Both the position numbers and the translations under genes were made by a program. DNA of 64,000 bases from Leptospira tipperaryensis. Its GTDB lineage: Bacteria; Spirochaetota; Leptospiria; Leptospirales; Leptospiraceae. Below the pieces are notes generated by a model. That model was not told where the DNA came from and did not search any database. It was given only the letters and a program-made list of their open reading frames with translations. The DNA is taken from assembly GCF_001729245.1 (NCBI RefSeq), contig NZ_CP015218.1:310001-374000 (forward strand). The letters are read 5' to 3'. Shown piece by piece: positions 22,036 through 32,051 of this stretch (position 1 is the stretch's first letter; each line of letters starts with the position of its first letter).

Positions 22036-24099
22036 GTGCCCGGATTACTCAATAAACTAAAACCCCTTCGAACTCCTACCTTTTTCGGACTCATACTTTG
22101 TTCCATTCTCTCTTATATTCTCTTCCGAAGTTTTCTCTTCGTCAGAGAAACGGAAGGATCCGGAATCGTTGCAATCGGATTGATTCAATTTTTGTTCGGA
22201 TTGATTCCCAATCTTTATCACCGCAAACCAGGAAGAATGTTCACAATGGCGGGTGCTCTTATCCTTCCGGGACTTCTCTATGAAAAAGAGGTTGTTTTTG
22301 GTTCCCTGAGCGGTTTATTCGCGGGAGCGATTTTTGGAATTTTTTTAAGACAGTATATTTCCACATTCCATTCTCAAACCGTAAGTGAAGAAGATCCTAT
22401 ATTCCGTTTTTTTTATATCAATCGTCCTTATAAATCCTCGCTTCCTTTTTATCAAAACCCAAAAACCGGAATTCTCGCGTTTTTAACCCTTCTCCTTTTG
22501 GAACGTTTTTTTGTTTATTTCAACGCTCCTCCTTTTAAGGGTTTTGGAATTTTAGATACGGTCTATCTCCCCGGAGTGAGTTCAAGATACGCCTTCGGTT
22601 TGAGTTTGGATTTTTTCGGATCCTGGATTCTCGCGATTCTTTATTTCCTAGCTGAAGAATCCTCGTCGCACGAAAGCGATTCTCCCGTTAAGTATTGGAG
22701 ACAAGGTCTTTTTGCCGGAGTATTTGCAAATATTCTAATATTCTTAATCCAAGGGCTGACTCGTCATTCGGCGCTTCCCTTTACTCCGATGAGCGGAAAT
22801 TCCTATCTCGTTTCGGGACTTTTGGCGGACGTCGGTTCTCTCAACTGGTTCTTTCCCCTGTTGATCTCTTATTTTTTCTATTATCTGCATTCCAGAAGTT
22901 GGAGAACCCCTACGACCGTTCTTCTCAGTCTTGGTCTCATTCTTCCCTTTATCATTTTGGGAAAACATTTCAGCGCCGGGGCTTGGATTCTGCTTTTTAG
23001 TTCCTTACTCTACGCTTACTCTATAAATTATTTCCCGAAGATTCGGAACAAGTGGTGGAGATGGTCCTATGTTCCGACCTGCGTAGTTCTCTGGATCGGA
23101 TGGATCGTCCTTCTCATCTGGGTCGGTTCTTTTTCCTGGTCTTACGAACCCTGGCAGGAACTTCATCTCGCTTGGAGCAAGGGTTATCGAGGTCCTGCGG
23201 GTAATCTCAGCCACTTTCTTGATCTCTATTGGGGAGAAGGTTGGATTCAAACAAGATCCGCTTGGAACTGGGCCAAACAATCTCTTTGGTTCGGAAACGG
23301 CGTAGGAAGTTTTGCTCTCAACTGGATCGATTCCAGATCGATAAACGTAGTTCCTCCGGGAGGAATTCGAGAATTCTTTCTTTCCTCTTTTGTCTTTTTA
23401 TTTCATGACGGAGGAATTCTTTTCTCTCTTGTCTTTTTACTCTGGATCGGTTTGGAGATCGCGTATCGAAACCACTGGAAACTTTTGATTCTTCTTTTGC
23501 CGATCGCATTTTTCTTTATGCCTTGGACAGGTAGTTCGGGCGTGGCCGCGTTCTTCTGTCTTTGGTTGATCACTTCTTCCGCGCCGTTGAGTCGACAATT
23601 GCATCGAGGTTTTGGCGGGGGTTTTAATCTTTTCGCGTTAGTCTTGGGATCGATCTTTTTGTTTTATTCTTTGATTCAGATCGCTCCGAATTTGAGAGGC
23701 CCCGAGTTCCGTTATGCGGAATTGAAGACCTATCAGTTGATGGCGAAAAAACAAAATCTCAATCAGAACGGCATACGCTTCCACGAGTTTTCTTCCGGTG
23801 CAACTTGGGTTTTGGCGGGAAAGGCTCCGATCAATCTGCGCGCGTTTGTTCCCGTTTCTCAAAAGATTTCGAAAGAAGATAAGGTCTATGTGCGTTGGTC
23901 TTTCCTAGGTCCGGATTGGATCGAAATCCAATCCAAAACCTTGCCCTTATTTCTCAATCCGAGCGCGGTCGGTCTCAGCGTTCCTGAAAGAGCAAAATAT
24001 CTGAGAGCGGAAATTCTTTCAGCTTCCGTTCTCGAAAGACAGATCGAAGAATTCGGAATTTTTGCGGAAGACTTTGACGGTCTAAATCGAGTGCGCTGA
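22036..24099 (+). CDS. Polytopic membrane protein, O-antigen ligase/polymerase-like
   Basis: Membrane protein of 687 aa with about 12-14 helices and a soluble C-terminal part of about 110 residues. The segment ARNWAKQSLWFGNGVGSF-like (residues about 417-435, following a large loop) resembles the R-x-x-x-W and G-x-G-x-G-x-F pattern of Wzy_C-type O-antigen ligases and polymerases. The resemblance is modest. The start is a GTG at 22036, the only usable initiation codon after an in-frame stop at 22000, and it lacks a visible ribosome site. The 3' end overlaps the convergent protease gene by 18 bp. A role in surface polysaccharide is inference. Confidence 0.6.
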   Translation: MPGLLNKLKPLRTPTFFGLILCSILSYILFRSFLFVRETEGSGIVAIGLIQFLFGLIPNLYHRKPGRMFTMAGALILPGLLYEKEVVFGSLSGLFAGAIFGIFLRQYISTFHSQTVSEEDPIFRFFYINRPYKSSLPFYQNPKTGILAFLTLLLLERFFVYFNAPPFKGFGILDTVYLPGVSSRYAFGLSLDFFGSWILAILYFLAEESSSHESDSPVKYWRQGLFAGVFANILIFLIQGLTRHSALPFTPMSGNSYLVSGLLADVGSLNWFFPLLISYFFYYLHSRSWRTPTTVLLSLGLILPFIILGKHFSAGAWILLFSSLLYAYSINYFPKIRNKWWRWSYVPTCVVLWIGWIVLLIWVGSFSWSYEPWQELHLAWSKGYRGPAGNLSHFLDLYWGEGWIQTRSAWNWAKQSLWFGNGVGSFALNWIDSRSINVVPPGGIREFFLSSFVFLFHDGGILFSLVFLLWIGLEIAYRNHWKLLILLLPIAFFFMPWTGSSGVAAFFCLWLITSSAPLSRQLHRGFGGGFNLFALVLGSIFLFYSLIQIAPNLRGPEFRYAELKTYQLMAKKQNLNQNGIRFHEFSSGATWVLAGKAPINLRAFVPVSQKISKEDKVYVRWSFLGPDWIEIQSKTLPLFLNPSAVGLSVPERAKYLRAEILSASVLERQIEEFGIFAEDFDGLNRVR

Positions 24100-25467
24100 T
24101 CCCTCGCCTTGAAGTTTGATTAGATTGTGCAATTGTTGTTTGGCCCTTACAGACAATCTCCAGAAAAGAAGTTTCCAAGGCGGACTTACGAAAATAAAAA
24201 CGGCTCCCGATTCAAACTCGGGATCACCCTCTCTCACGTTCAACCAAACCGGGATCGCTAAAATATTCTGAAATTCTTTTCCCGCGACGTAAAAGGTTAC
24301 GTAGACTCGATCTCCTATCTGCAACGACTTATCGACCGGAGAATAAAATCCCTTTTTGGAAAGAGAATAAGCTAACGAATGATATTCCCTTTCCTCCTGA
24401 ACGATCGAAACTGCGATGAACAAGGGGATTCTTAAAATTCTTTCCCGAAAAAATCTCGGATTTAAAATTCCTCTGGATAGGATTAAAATACAAAGCCAAA
24501 TCGGATAAACCAGAAAAAGTCCGATAAATTCGGAAATACGAATTCCTTCCAATAGAACCGGGATCCTCTCGGGATACTTTAGATAAATAGAATATAATAG
24601 GACGGGGATTAAAAATAAAACCGACGACACGACGATCCTTCCCTTGGACAAATTTCTAAAAAAGGGAATCGTGATTTTTTTTTGTTCCAAACTCTGACTG
24701 GCACGCAACCAGGAATCGTATCTCGTAAACTTGGAAACGACCTTATAGTCGTCTTTAAAAAGTCCTATCGACTGCAAAACTTCCATGGGGAGAATATTTT
24801 GTGAAATCGTCAGCATATATTCTAAGATAAAAAATCCGGATGCTAAAACCAAAGGTAAAAGAAGAATCGAATCTCCGTCTATGAGTAAAATATAATTAAA
24901 GGTTCCGTGTAAAAGAAAACAACCGATCAGGCTGTAGAAGATTCCTAAAAAATTAAAGGAAGAGGGTCGGGATTGATAGTATTCTAATACGGCGTATCCG
25001 TAAATTCCTCCAGTAAATGTGTGGATCGGGAGCGAAGTCACCGCGCGCAGAAACAGGGGCCAGAAATCCAAAATCGGGGAATAGAGAAGATTCTCCAGAA
25101 GCCCAAAGGTTGCGCCTAACGTAAGTCCGAAGTAGATTCCGTCCGAAGTATTATAAACATTTTTCAAACCTTTGAAATACCAGAGGATCACGAGTAGTTT
25201 CGGGACTTCTTCCAAAAGGGAACTTCCCGCAAAAGCTCTTACGAAATGCGAAGTTTCACTCAGATAACTCTGAGCCAAAATTTCGGGAAAGATGGCAAGT
25301 CCTATAGTAAATACTCCGGAGAAAATTGCGGAGAGGTCAAAGCTGATTCGTTCGGGGTGATAGTAAGTGTTGCGGTAAAAAAACCAGTAGAACCCGGCGG
25401 CGAAAATCGCAGTGCCGAATTTTAAGATGGTGAGGAGGACTTCTTCGAATCCTAAAAAGAGGAACAT
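24082..25467 (-). CDS. PrsW-type intramembrane protease with C-terminal extension
   Basis: Protein of 461 aa. The first 230 residues hold about seven membrane helices with PrsW/CAAX-protease motifs: a glutamate pair in SSLLEEVPKLLV, GLLENLLYSP, SLPIHTFTGGIYG and FLLHGTFNYIL. The Glu and His residues of these motifs are the proposed catalytic set; in other bacteria PrsW cleaves an anti-sigma factor. Residues about 250-461 add two more membrane helices and a small soluble beta-rich domain, longer than a standard PrsW (about 220 aa). No sigma or anti-sigma genes adjoin it, so the substrate is unknown. Confidence 0.82.
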   Translation of the reverse strand: MFLFLGFEEVLLTILKFGTAIFAAGFYWFFYRNTYYHPERISFDLSAIFSGVFTIGLAIFPEILAQSYLSETSHFVRAFAGSSLLEEVPKLLVILWYFKGLKNVYNTSDGIYFGLTLGATFGLLENLLYSPILDFWPLFLRAVTSLPIHTFTGGIYGYAVLEYYQSRPSSFNFLGIFYSLIGCFLLHGTFNYILLIDGDSILLLPLVLASGFFILEYMLTISQNILPMEVLQSIGLFKDDYKVVSKFTRYDSWLRASQSLEQKKITIPFFRNLSKGRIVVSSVLFLIPVLLYSIYLKYPERIPVLLEGIRISEFIGLFLVYPIWLCILILSRGILNPRFFRERILRIPLFIAVSIVQEEREYHSLAYSLSKKGFYSPVDKSLQIGDRVYVTFYVAGKEFQNILAIPVWLNVREGDPEFESGAVFIFVSPPWKLLFWRLSVRAKQQLHNLIKLQGEGSAHSI

Positions 25468-25510
25468 ATTCCTTTTGATTATCGGAATATGCCCCCTCTG
25501 TAGTTGAAGT

Positions 25511-27214
25511 TTAAGCTCTAGAAAGAGTTCTTCTTTTCAAAAGAAAGGCTGCGGCCGCGCCACCCGCCATCAGAAGAATCGCGATCAGAATTCCATTCTC
25601 CTTCACTCCCAAAAGTAAGAATCCAAGTAAACCGGAATCATCTTCGGGAACCGGGAAAACTTTCGCTTGGTTGGTGATATGTTTGTACCAATCCTTGTAA
25701 GAAGTTCCATTGGAAACGACCCAGAGGTTGAATTCTTTATAACCGGATTGTGAGTCGTTACGAATGTCCAGACCTTCATACGGATACTTCCAGGTTCCAG
25801 GAACCAAAATCGCCCAAGGAAAATGATTGGAATCCAAATACTGGTCGGTCCCGTTCGCATTCTTATAAAGTCCGGAAAAGTGAATCTCCTTTCCTGTGTT
25901 GATCACTTTGATAAAAATATCGTAAGGATAACTTCCAAGCACGGTCTTTTTGACTGGAGAATCAAACACGATTTCGATCGTAGCGATATGACCCGGTTTG
26001 AAAACCCCACCTGGGTTTACGTTCGGATTCGAAACAGTCTGGTTGGATTCCTCATGAATCTGAATTCCTTGGTTCAGATCCGAAGACGAAACTTTCTTCG
26101 TGTTCAACGCGGTGACTTCTTTTCCGTCCTCACGAACCACTTTTCTGGAAAAGGAAGCTCCTACGGAAACCGGGAGTTTTAGATGGAACGTATGTCTATA
26201 TCCGGCTCCTCTTGCTACGTGTTGATAGGTTCCTCTCAGTCGTATCACCTCTCCGGCCGCGTTTAGATCTTCTTCGTTGTGAATATGGACCACGTAGTCG
26301 TTTAAGTCCGCGTCGCCTGCGCTTGGATAGAGATCTTCATACGCGACGGTGCTTACTCCTTCTGCTGGAACTCGGATCCGTGTCGCTCTCGTAGGATCTT
26401 GAGGATAAGAATCCAATGTATCCGGAACTCCGTCTTTATCGGTATCTGTAGGAGCTGTAACAACCGGCAAAAGAATCTCGTATTTGATTTCACGGCTGAT
26501 ACCGATGACATTGATCAGATTGATGATATTGGAAATCGATTCTCCGCCTACTGTGATCTCAAGCGTGATCTGACCGAGAGAAGTTTCCACGGTGATCGTT
26601 CCCGAAACCACGCCGGAACTATCGGAAACTCCTTGAAAAAGAATGTTTCCAAGATTGTCCGAAACGATCACAGTCGCGCCGCTTACCGGTTTTGATTGTT
26701 TATCCACAACTACGAGGTTGAGAGGAATCGTCTGGACCGTATTGTAATTGAATACAGGAGTTCCTACTTGATCGCTCACGGTGATCACTCCCGTTACCTC
26801 CGGAGTCGTTGTCGTTCCTCCGCCGGAATTGTCCGTACCACCGGAAGAAGTTCCTGAATTCGAAGTCGTGTCCGTAGAAGAAGAGCTTCCGGCATTCTCC
26901 GAAGTGGAATCGGAACTTCCCGTCGTAGTTGTAGGAGTTGTAACAACATTGTCCGAAGAGGAAGACGGTGTGGAACTCGGAGTCGATGTTGAATTTGGAG
27001 ATGGGATCGTACTATTTCCGGCATTATTATCAACGATAATAACCGTCCCTCCGTTCGAAGCGGACGCAATTTCAGTGCTCGCACCGGACGCAGTATTCGC
27101 AGTCGGCGTATTGGAGTTCAATAAGAATAACAAAGGCCAAAGCGCGCCTTTCTTTTTTTGGTTACAAGCTGCAAAGATGCTCAAAGCAAGCAGCAGAAGA
27201 ATGAGTTTTTTCAT
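25511..27214 (-). CDS. LruC-domain outer-membrane lipoprotein
   Basis: Protein of about 567 aa. A lipoprotein signal (KKLILLLLALSIFAAC) is followed by a Ser/Thr/Gly-rich linker (about 40-140), a carboxypeptidase-regulatory or Ig-like domain (about 145-235), a calcium-type motif DTDKDGVPDTLDSYPQDP, and an LruC domain (YEDLYPSAGDADLNDYVV, then RLRGTYQHVARGAGY). LruC is a leptospiral antigen first seen with uveitis sera. The C-terminus has a hydrophobic helix (NGILIAILLMAGGAAAAFLL) and a KRR tail, so both ends could anchor. A start four codons earlier (27226) is equally possible; the ribosome site does not decide. Confidence 0.88.
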   Translation of the reverse strand: MKKLILLLLALSIFAACNQKKKGALWPLLFLLNSNTPTANTASGASTEIASASNGGTVIIVDNNAGNSTIPSPNSTSTPSSTPSSSSDNVVTTPTTTTGSSDSTSENAGSSSSTDTTSNSGTSSGGTDNSGGGTTTTPEVTGVITVSDQVGTPVFNYNTVQTIPLNLVVVDKQSKPVSGATVIVSDNLGNILFQGVSDSSGVVSGTITVETSLGQITLEITVGGESISNIINLINVIGISREIKYEILLPVVTAPTDTDKDGVPDTLDSYPQDPTRATRIRVPAEGVSTVAYEDLYPSAGDADLNDYVVHIHNEEDLNAAGEVIRLRGTYQHVARGAGYRHTFHLKLPVSVGASFSRKVVREDGKEVTALNTKKVSSSDLNQGIQIHEESNQTVSNPNVNPGGVFKPGHIATIEIVFDSPVKKTVLGSYPYDIFIKVINTGKEIHFSGLYKNANGTDQYLDSNHFPWAILVPGTWKYPYEGLDIRNDSQSGYKEFNLWVVSNGTSYKDWYKHITNQAKVFPVPEDDSGLLGFLLLGVKENGILIAILLMAGGAAAAFLLKRRTLSRA

Positions 27215-27397
27215 GGTCCCTAACATCCCGATTTTTTTTCTGTTGAATCATAGGACGAAGCGCACTAGGGAGAAAATACTAAAGGAGATAGATATTTTAG
27301 GAAATTCTTAGATAGGAAAGAACTTTTAGCGGTCGTTACCGGCTCTCAAAATAAAACGTTCCTGCGAAAAAAGACGGATGTAGGAAGAATATTGTCT

Positions 27398-28138
27398 CTA
27401 AGAAACTTTCTTTGCCACGTGCAGAACGGCGTTTCCAAAAACAAAGTTTTGAAATCTTACGTCCCGAAATCCGTTCTCTTCTAAGATCAATTTGAGTTTT
27501 TCCTGGCTCGGATAAGAGAGCGAAGAGACCGGAAGATAGTCAAACATCTCGTTCTTTCCTCCCCAGAGAATATACCCGAGAATCGGAACGATCTTAAAAA
27601 AATAAAAATCGGCAGCCCACCGAATGAAAGGATTTTTCACCTTTCCCACGTCGAGATTGAGAAAGAGTCCTCCAGGTTTGAGAATCCGATAAATCTCTTG
27701 GATCGCCTTCGGAAGATTGTCTACGTTTCGTAAACCGAAGCCGATCGAAACCGCGTCAAACTGAGAATTTTGAAAATTCTTCAGTTGAGTCGCATCACCT
27801 ACTTGAAAGTCGACTCTTCCTTTTTCTCCTTCTTTTTGCAAACGAGTCTTTGCGATCTCGAGCATGTTTTCGGAGAAGTCCACACAAGTTACGTGATCAA
27901 CCGAAGGAGAATGTTCCAGACGTACGGAGATATCCCCGGTGCCGCAACAAAGATCCATGACCTTGAGATGAGCGCCGAGATTCTTCTCAACTTCTTTTAC
28001 CAGACGATTTTTCCAAACACGATGAAGTAAAAAACTATTCCAGTCGTTGAATCGATCGTATTTTTCAGCGATTCGGTTAAAGTTCTCACGAACAAAACCC
28101 GCTTTTAGCTCGGTCTCCGGCATTTTAAATTCTGACAT
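27398..28138 (-). CDS. ubiE: Ubiquinone/menaquinone biosynthesis C-methyltransferase
   Basis: SAM-dependent methyltransferase of 246 aa. The start motif NFNRIAEKYDRFNDWNSFLLHRVWKN is the UbiE/MenG signature. The SAM-binding motif I is VMDLCCGTGDIS, followed by SIGFGLRNVDNLPKAIQEI and RILKPGG. In leptospires, which use menaquinone, the reaction is methylation of demethylmenaquinone (MenG activity). No other quinone genes are adjacent. The family is unmistakable. Confidence 0.95.
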   Translation of the reverse strand: MSEFKMPETELKAGFVRENFNRIAEKYDRFNDWNSFLLHRVWKNRLVKEVEKNLGAHLKVMDLCCGTGDISVRLEHSPSVDHVTCVDFSENMLEIAKTRLQKEGEKGRVDFQVGDATQLKNFQNSQFDAVSIGFGLRNVDNLPKAIQEIYRILKPGGLFLNLDVGKVKNPFIRWAADFYFFKIVPILGYILWGGKNEMFDYLPVSSLSYPSQEKLKLILEENGFRDVRFQNFVFGNAVLHVAKKVS

Positions 28139-28300
28139 AGGGCTAATGAAATGATTTCAAAATGTTTTCCTTTGGCAAGAAGAGAATTGCGCTTCGCAAT
28201 TTCATTCGGAAAAATATTGCATAGATCAACACAACTCAAGATTAGAATGACAAACGAAGCTGAGATGACAACCTGCTCCTAAGTTTGGGGGTTCTTATTC

Positions 28301-28825
28301 GTGGACGTTTTGTTTGCAAAGGGTGAATGGATCACCGTTCTCATCTTGGTTGTGAGCTTTATCAATCTCGGACTCTTTTTAAGAGTTTGGACTTATCTTC
28401 CCATTCTCAAAAGAAGAATTTTGTTTCGTCTCCAAGATGAAACTCAACTCGGAAACCAAGAACGTTCCAATTCTTATCGCAGATCGATTCTCGACGATCC
28501 CGAAGAATTTTTTATGGAAGAATTTTTCGTCCCCGAAGCGATGACGGCTTGGATTCGAAATCTCGCGGGAATCGCAACGATGCTCGGTCTTCTCGGAACC
28601 GTCATCGGAATTTCAGTAGCCTTTGAAGAGATGAAAAACGCAGGCACCGTCAGTCTCGAAATTTTTTCCGAAGGAATTCGTCTCGCCCTCAACACGACCA
28701 TTCAAGGACTCTGCGTCGCCATTCCTTCCATCTTAGGTTTTCAATATCTAAAAATGATTTTACACAAAACGGAAATTGAAATCAAACATTCCATACAAAA
28801 CGGGACGGAAGAACGTTTCGAATGA
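28301..28825 (+). CDS. ExbB/TolQ/MotA family channel protein (second pair)
   Basis: Protein of 174 aa with three membrane helices (about 10-28, 85-107, 130-155) and the family core WIRNLAGIATMLGLLGTVIG and then LNTTIQGLCVAIPSIL. The start is a GTG at 28301 with GGGGG nine bases upstream. Its stop overlaps the exbD-like start by 4 nt (ATGA). No TonB, TolA or receptor gene is near, so the pair may serve another energised envelope task such as Tol-type or an AglR/S-like motor, or may share the distant TonB. Confidence 0.9.
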   Translation: MDVLFAKGEWITVLILVVSFINLGLFLRVWTYLPILKRRILFRLQDETQLGNQERSNSYRRSILDDPEEFFMEEFFVPEAMTAWIRNLAGIATMLGLLGTVIGISVAFEEMKNAGTVSLEIFSEGIRLALNTTIQGLCVAIPSILGFQYLKMILHKTEIEIKHSIQNGTEERFE

Positions 28826-29235
28826 AGGGTGGAACTAAAAAAAGAAAAAGCCTTCTCGAAGGAGAGGATTCTCCACTCGACATGACGAGTATGTTGGACG
28901 TGGTCTTTATTCTTCTCATCTTCGCGATGGTCGCGATGAGTTTTCAAAAAGAAGTTCATTCTCTTCCCGTTCAACTTCCAAAGTCAAACGCGGAGGCCGG
29001 CGGAGTCAGTTCTAAAAAAGAAATTTTTCTTTTGAAGGACGGAAACCTTCGTTACGAAGGAAAAGAATTTTCCGAGAAAGAATGGAAACTAATCGTTTCG
29101 AAAGGAGAATTCAAAGAAGTTGTGCTTTGGATCTACGGAGACGAGGAAGCCGATTACGGAAGATTTGTCTTTGTCGTCGATAGTCTAAAAAACGCGGGGC
29201 TAAAAGAATTACACTTAGCGGTCAAAAAGGAATGA
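28822..29235 (+). CDS. ExbD/TolR family protein (second pair)
   Basis: Protein of 137 aa with a charged cytoplasmic N-terminus, one membrane helix (about 24-43) bearing the essential aspartate D26 (LDMTSMLDVVFILLIFAMV), and a periplasmic ExbD/TolR domain ending LKELHLAVKKE. It is coupled by a 4-nt overlap to the ExbB-like gene. Only about 25% of residues appear shared with the other ExbD in the window, so this is an old paralog and not a recent copy. The function of the pair is unassigned. Confidence 0.9.
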   Translation: MKGGTKKRKSLLEGEDSPLDMTSMLDVVFILLIFAMVAMSFQKEVHSLPVQLPKSNAEAGGVSSKKEIFLLKDGNLRYEGKEFSEKEWKLIVSKGEFKEVVLWIYGDEEADYGRFVFVVDSLKNAGLKELHLAVKKE

Positions 29236-29576
29236 CTAAGACTGAAGTTTCGGATTTTCTTTGTGACGATCCTTGTCTCTTTCCGTATTTTTCTGTAAGG
29301 TGGCTTTGAGCGTTTCTTCCAAAGAAATTCCCATCTGATTGGCGAGACAGATCAAAACAAAAAGAATATCCCCCATCTCTTTTGAAATTCCGTTCGGATC
29401 TTCGCCCTTTTTAAAAGACTGATCCCCGTATTTTCTCGCCATGAGTCTGGAGAATTCTCCGACTTCTTCCATCAAGATCGCAAGGTTTGTAAGTTCGGAA
29501 AAATAGCGAACTCCGAAATTCTGAATCCACTCGTCGACCTTTGCCTGCGCTTCGTTGAGAGAAAGTTCGTTTTCTT

Positions 29577-29580
<4 letters not shown>
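29236..29580 (-). CDS. MazG-like nucleotide pyrophosphohydrolase
   Basis: A 114-aa all-alpha NTP-PPase. The metal-binding motifs are visible: ILMEEVGEFSRLM (EExxE type) and KEMGDILFVLICLAN (ExxD type). Such short MazG-like proteins remove pyrophosphate from non-canonical or excess nucleotides. The gene overlaps the upstream SGNH-like gene by 4 nt (ATGA) and so ends the long envelope cluster. It abuts the convergent exbD-like gene with no gap. A link to nucleotide-sugar metabolism is tempting but unsupported. Confidence 0.85.
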
Positions 29581-30644
<1,064 letters not shown>

Positions 30645-30653
30645 GATTCTTCC

Positions 30654-32051
30654 TCAAAACTGAAAGTAGATAAAGTCTTGTCCCTTGCCCGCATAATTGG
30701 AAAGGAGAAGAACCAAGATGATGAGAAAAACGGTCACGATCGTTTTCTTATATCGATAATAGAATCTCGGAGTTTTTTCGAAATACTCCAGAGTATGCAA
30801 AAGAAATCCTCCGATCAAAAATGGAGCCACTAAATCGGTTCGTAACACGTGTTTGGCGGGCTCGGAGATCCAGAGTAAACCGTTTTTCAGAATATACCAA
30901 GTATCTCCTAGGTTTTGAGAACGGAAAAAAATCGCACCGATCACAAAGATAGAATAGATAAACGAAGCTCGGACCACAAACCAGAATAATCCCTTTTCGG
31001 GTAATTTAGGAATTCCTAATTTATCCATGAGTCGATCCAGAACCAAACAAACACCGTGCCAAAAACCCCAGATCACATAGGTCCAACTCGCTCCGTGCCA
31101 AAAGCCGCCTAACGTAAATGTGGCGATTAGGTTTAGATAAACTCTCGGTTCGGAAGTTCTAGATCCTCCCAGAGGAATATAGATATAATCCCGAAGCCAG
31201 GTCGCAAGTGTGATATGCCAACGTCTCCAGAGATCCTGAATGTTCTGACTAAAAAAAGGCGCTCGAAAGTTTACTGGAATGTTGAATCCCATAAGAAAGG
31301 CGCAACCCCTCGCGATGTCCGTATAACCGCTGAAGTCGCAATAGACCTGCCAAGTAAAACCTTGTACGGCTAAGAAAAGAGAATAGTTATCATACTCAGA
31401 CGGATTTCGAAAAACAGGATCCACCAAGGAAGCGATATTATCCGCGACCAGAATTTTCTTCGCGATTCCGAGTCCTAAAAGATAAAGTCCCGCATAGACA
31501 AAAGAAGGTTTGATTCTTACCTTATCTAAGATCGGAAAAAAATCCTGATGTCTCATGATCGGACCGGCGACCAACTGAGGGAAGAATAGGATAAACAAAA
31601 CAAATCGAAAGAATCCGGTGTCTTCGGCGATTTTTCCGCGATAGACGTCTACGACAAAGGCGATGATCTGAAACGTATAAAAACTGATCGCGAGAGGAAG
31701 GATGATCTGAAAACCGAAGGTCTTCTGATCTAAAAATCCCCAATGTGTCCAAGCGTAAAAATTTTCGGTAAAGAAATAGAAGTATTTAAAAACCGCGAGG
31801 TTGATCAAATCAAGAATGACGATCGCGCGCAAAACGGCGAGGCTTTTGTTTTTAAAAAGACTTCGAACCGCGAGATAATTTATATAAAGAATCGCTAATA
31901 GATGGACGAGAAAGGGAACGCTCCAAGTTGCATAAAACACGAGAGAAGCGATCACGATCACCCATTCTCTGTATTTTCTTCCGTTGTAAGCCCAGTAAAA
32001 GAGATAAACGATTAAAAAGAAAAGAAGGAAGAGGGTGGAAGTAAAGATCAT
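30654..32051 (-). CDS. MBOAT family membrane-bound O-acyltransferase (AlgI/DltB-like), first pair
   Basis: Protein of 465 aa with about 11 helices. MBOAT motifs are clear: WRRWHITLATWLRDYIYIPLGGSR and the active-site histidine region GGFWHGASWTYVIWGFWHG. AlgI/DltB/PatA relatives take acyl groups from cytoplasmic donors and pass them to an extracytoplasmic partner, here probably one of the adjacent SGNH-like proteins. Its start overlaps the upstream SGNH-like gene by 4 nt. A second MBOAT lies two genes upstream. Confidence 0.94.
   Translation of the reverse strand: MIFTSTLFLLFFLIVYLFYWAYNGRKYREWVIVIASLVFYATWSVPFLVHLLAILYINYLAVRSLFKNKSLAVLRAIVILDLINLAVFKYFYFFTENFYAWTHWGFLDQKTFGFQIILPLAISFYTFQIIAFVVDVYRGKIAEDTGFFRFVLFILFFPQLVAGPIMRHQDFFPILDKVRIKPSFVYAGLYLLGLGIAKKILVADNIASLVDPVFRNPSEYDNYSLFLAVQGFTWQVYCDFSGYTDIARGCAFLMGFNIPVNFRAPFFSQNIQDLWRRWHITLATWLRDYIYIPLGGSRTSEPRVYLNLIATFTLGGFWHGASWTYVIWGFWHGVCLVLDRLMDKLGIPKLPEKGLFWFVVRASFIYSIFVIGAIFFRSQNLGDTWYILKNGLLWISEPAKHVLRTDLVAPFLIGGFLLHTLEYFEKTPRFYYRYKKTIVTVFLIILVLLLSNYAGKGQDFIYFQF

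Noticed and set aside
26440..26950. Two TGTAGGAG-x-TGTAACAAC-like sequences (near 26447 and 26930) resembling the intergenic repeat
   Set aside because: Both lie inside the LruC-domain gene and encode VVTxPT-type Thr/Pro stretches; codon usage of a low-complexity linker explains them.
26781..27311. Plus-strand open frame of 176 codons opposite the start of the LruC-domain gene
   Set aside because: It is the shadow of a Ser/Thr-rich linker, made of Val/Glu/Pro repeats; the minus-strand lipoprotein explains the region.
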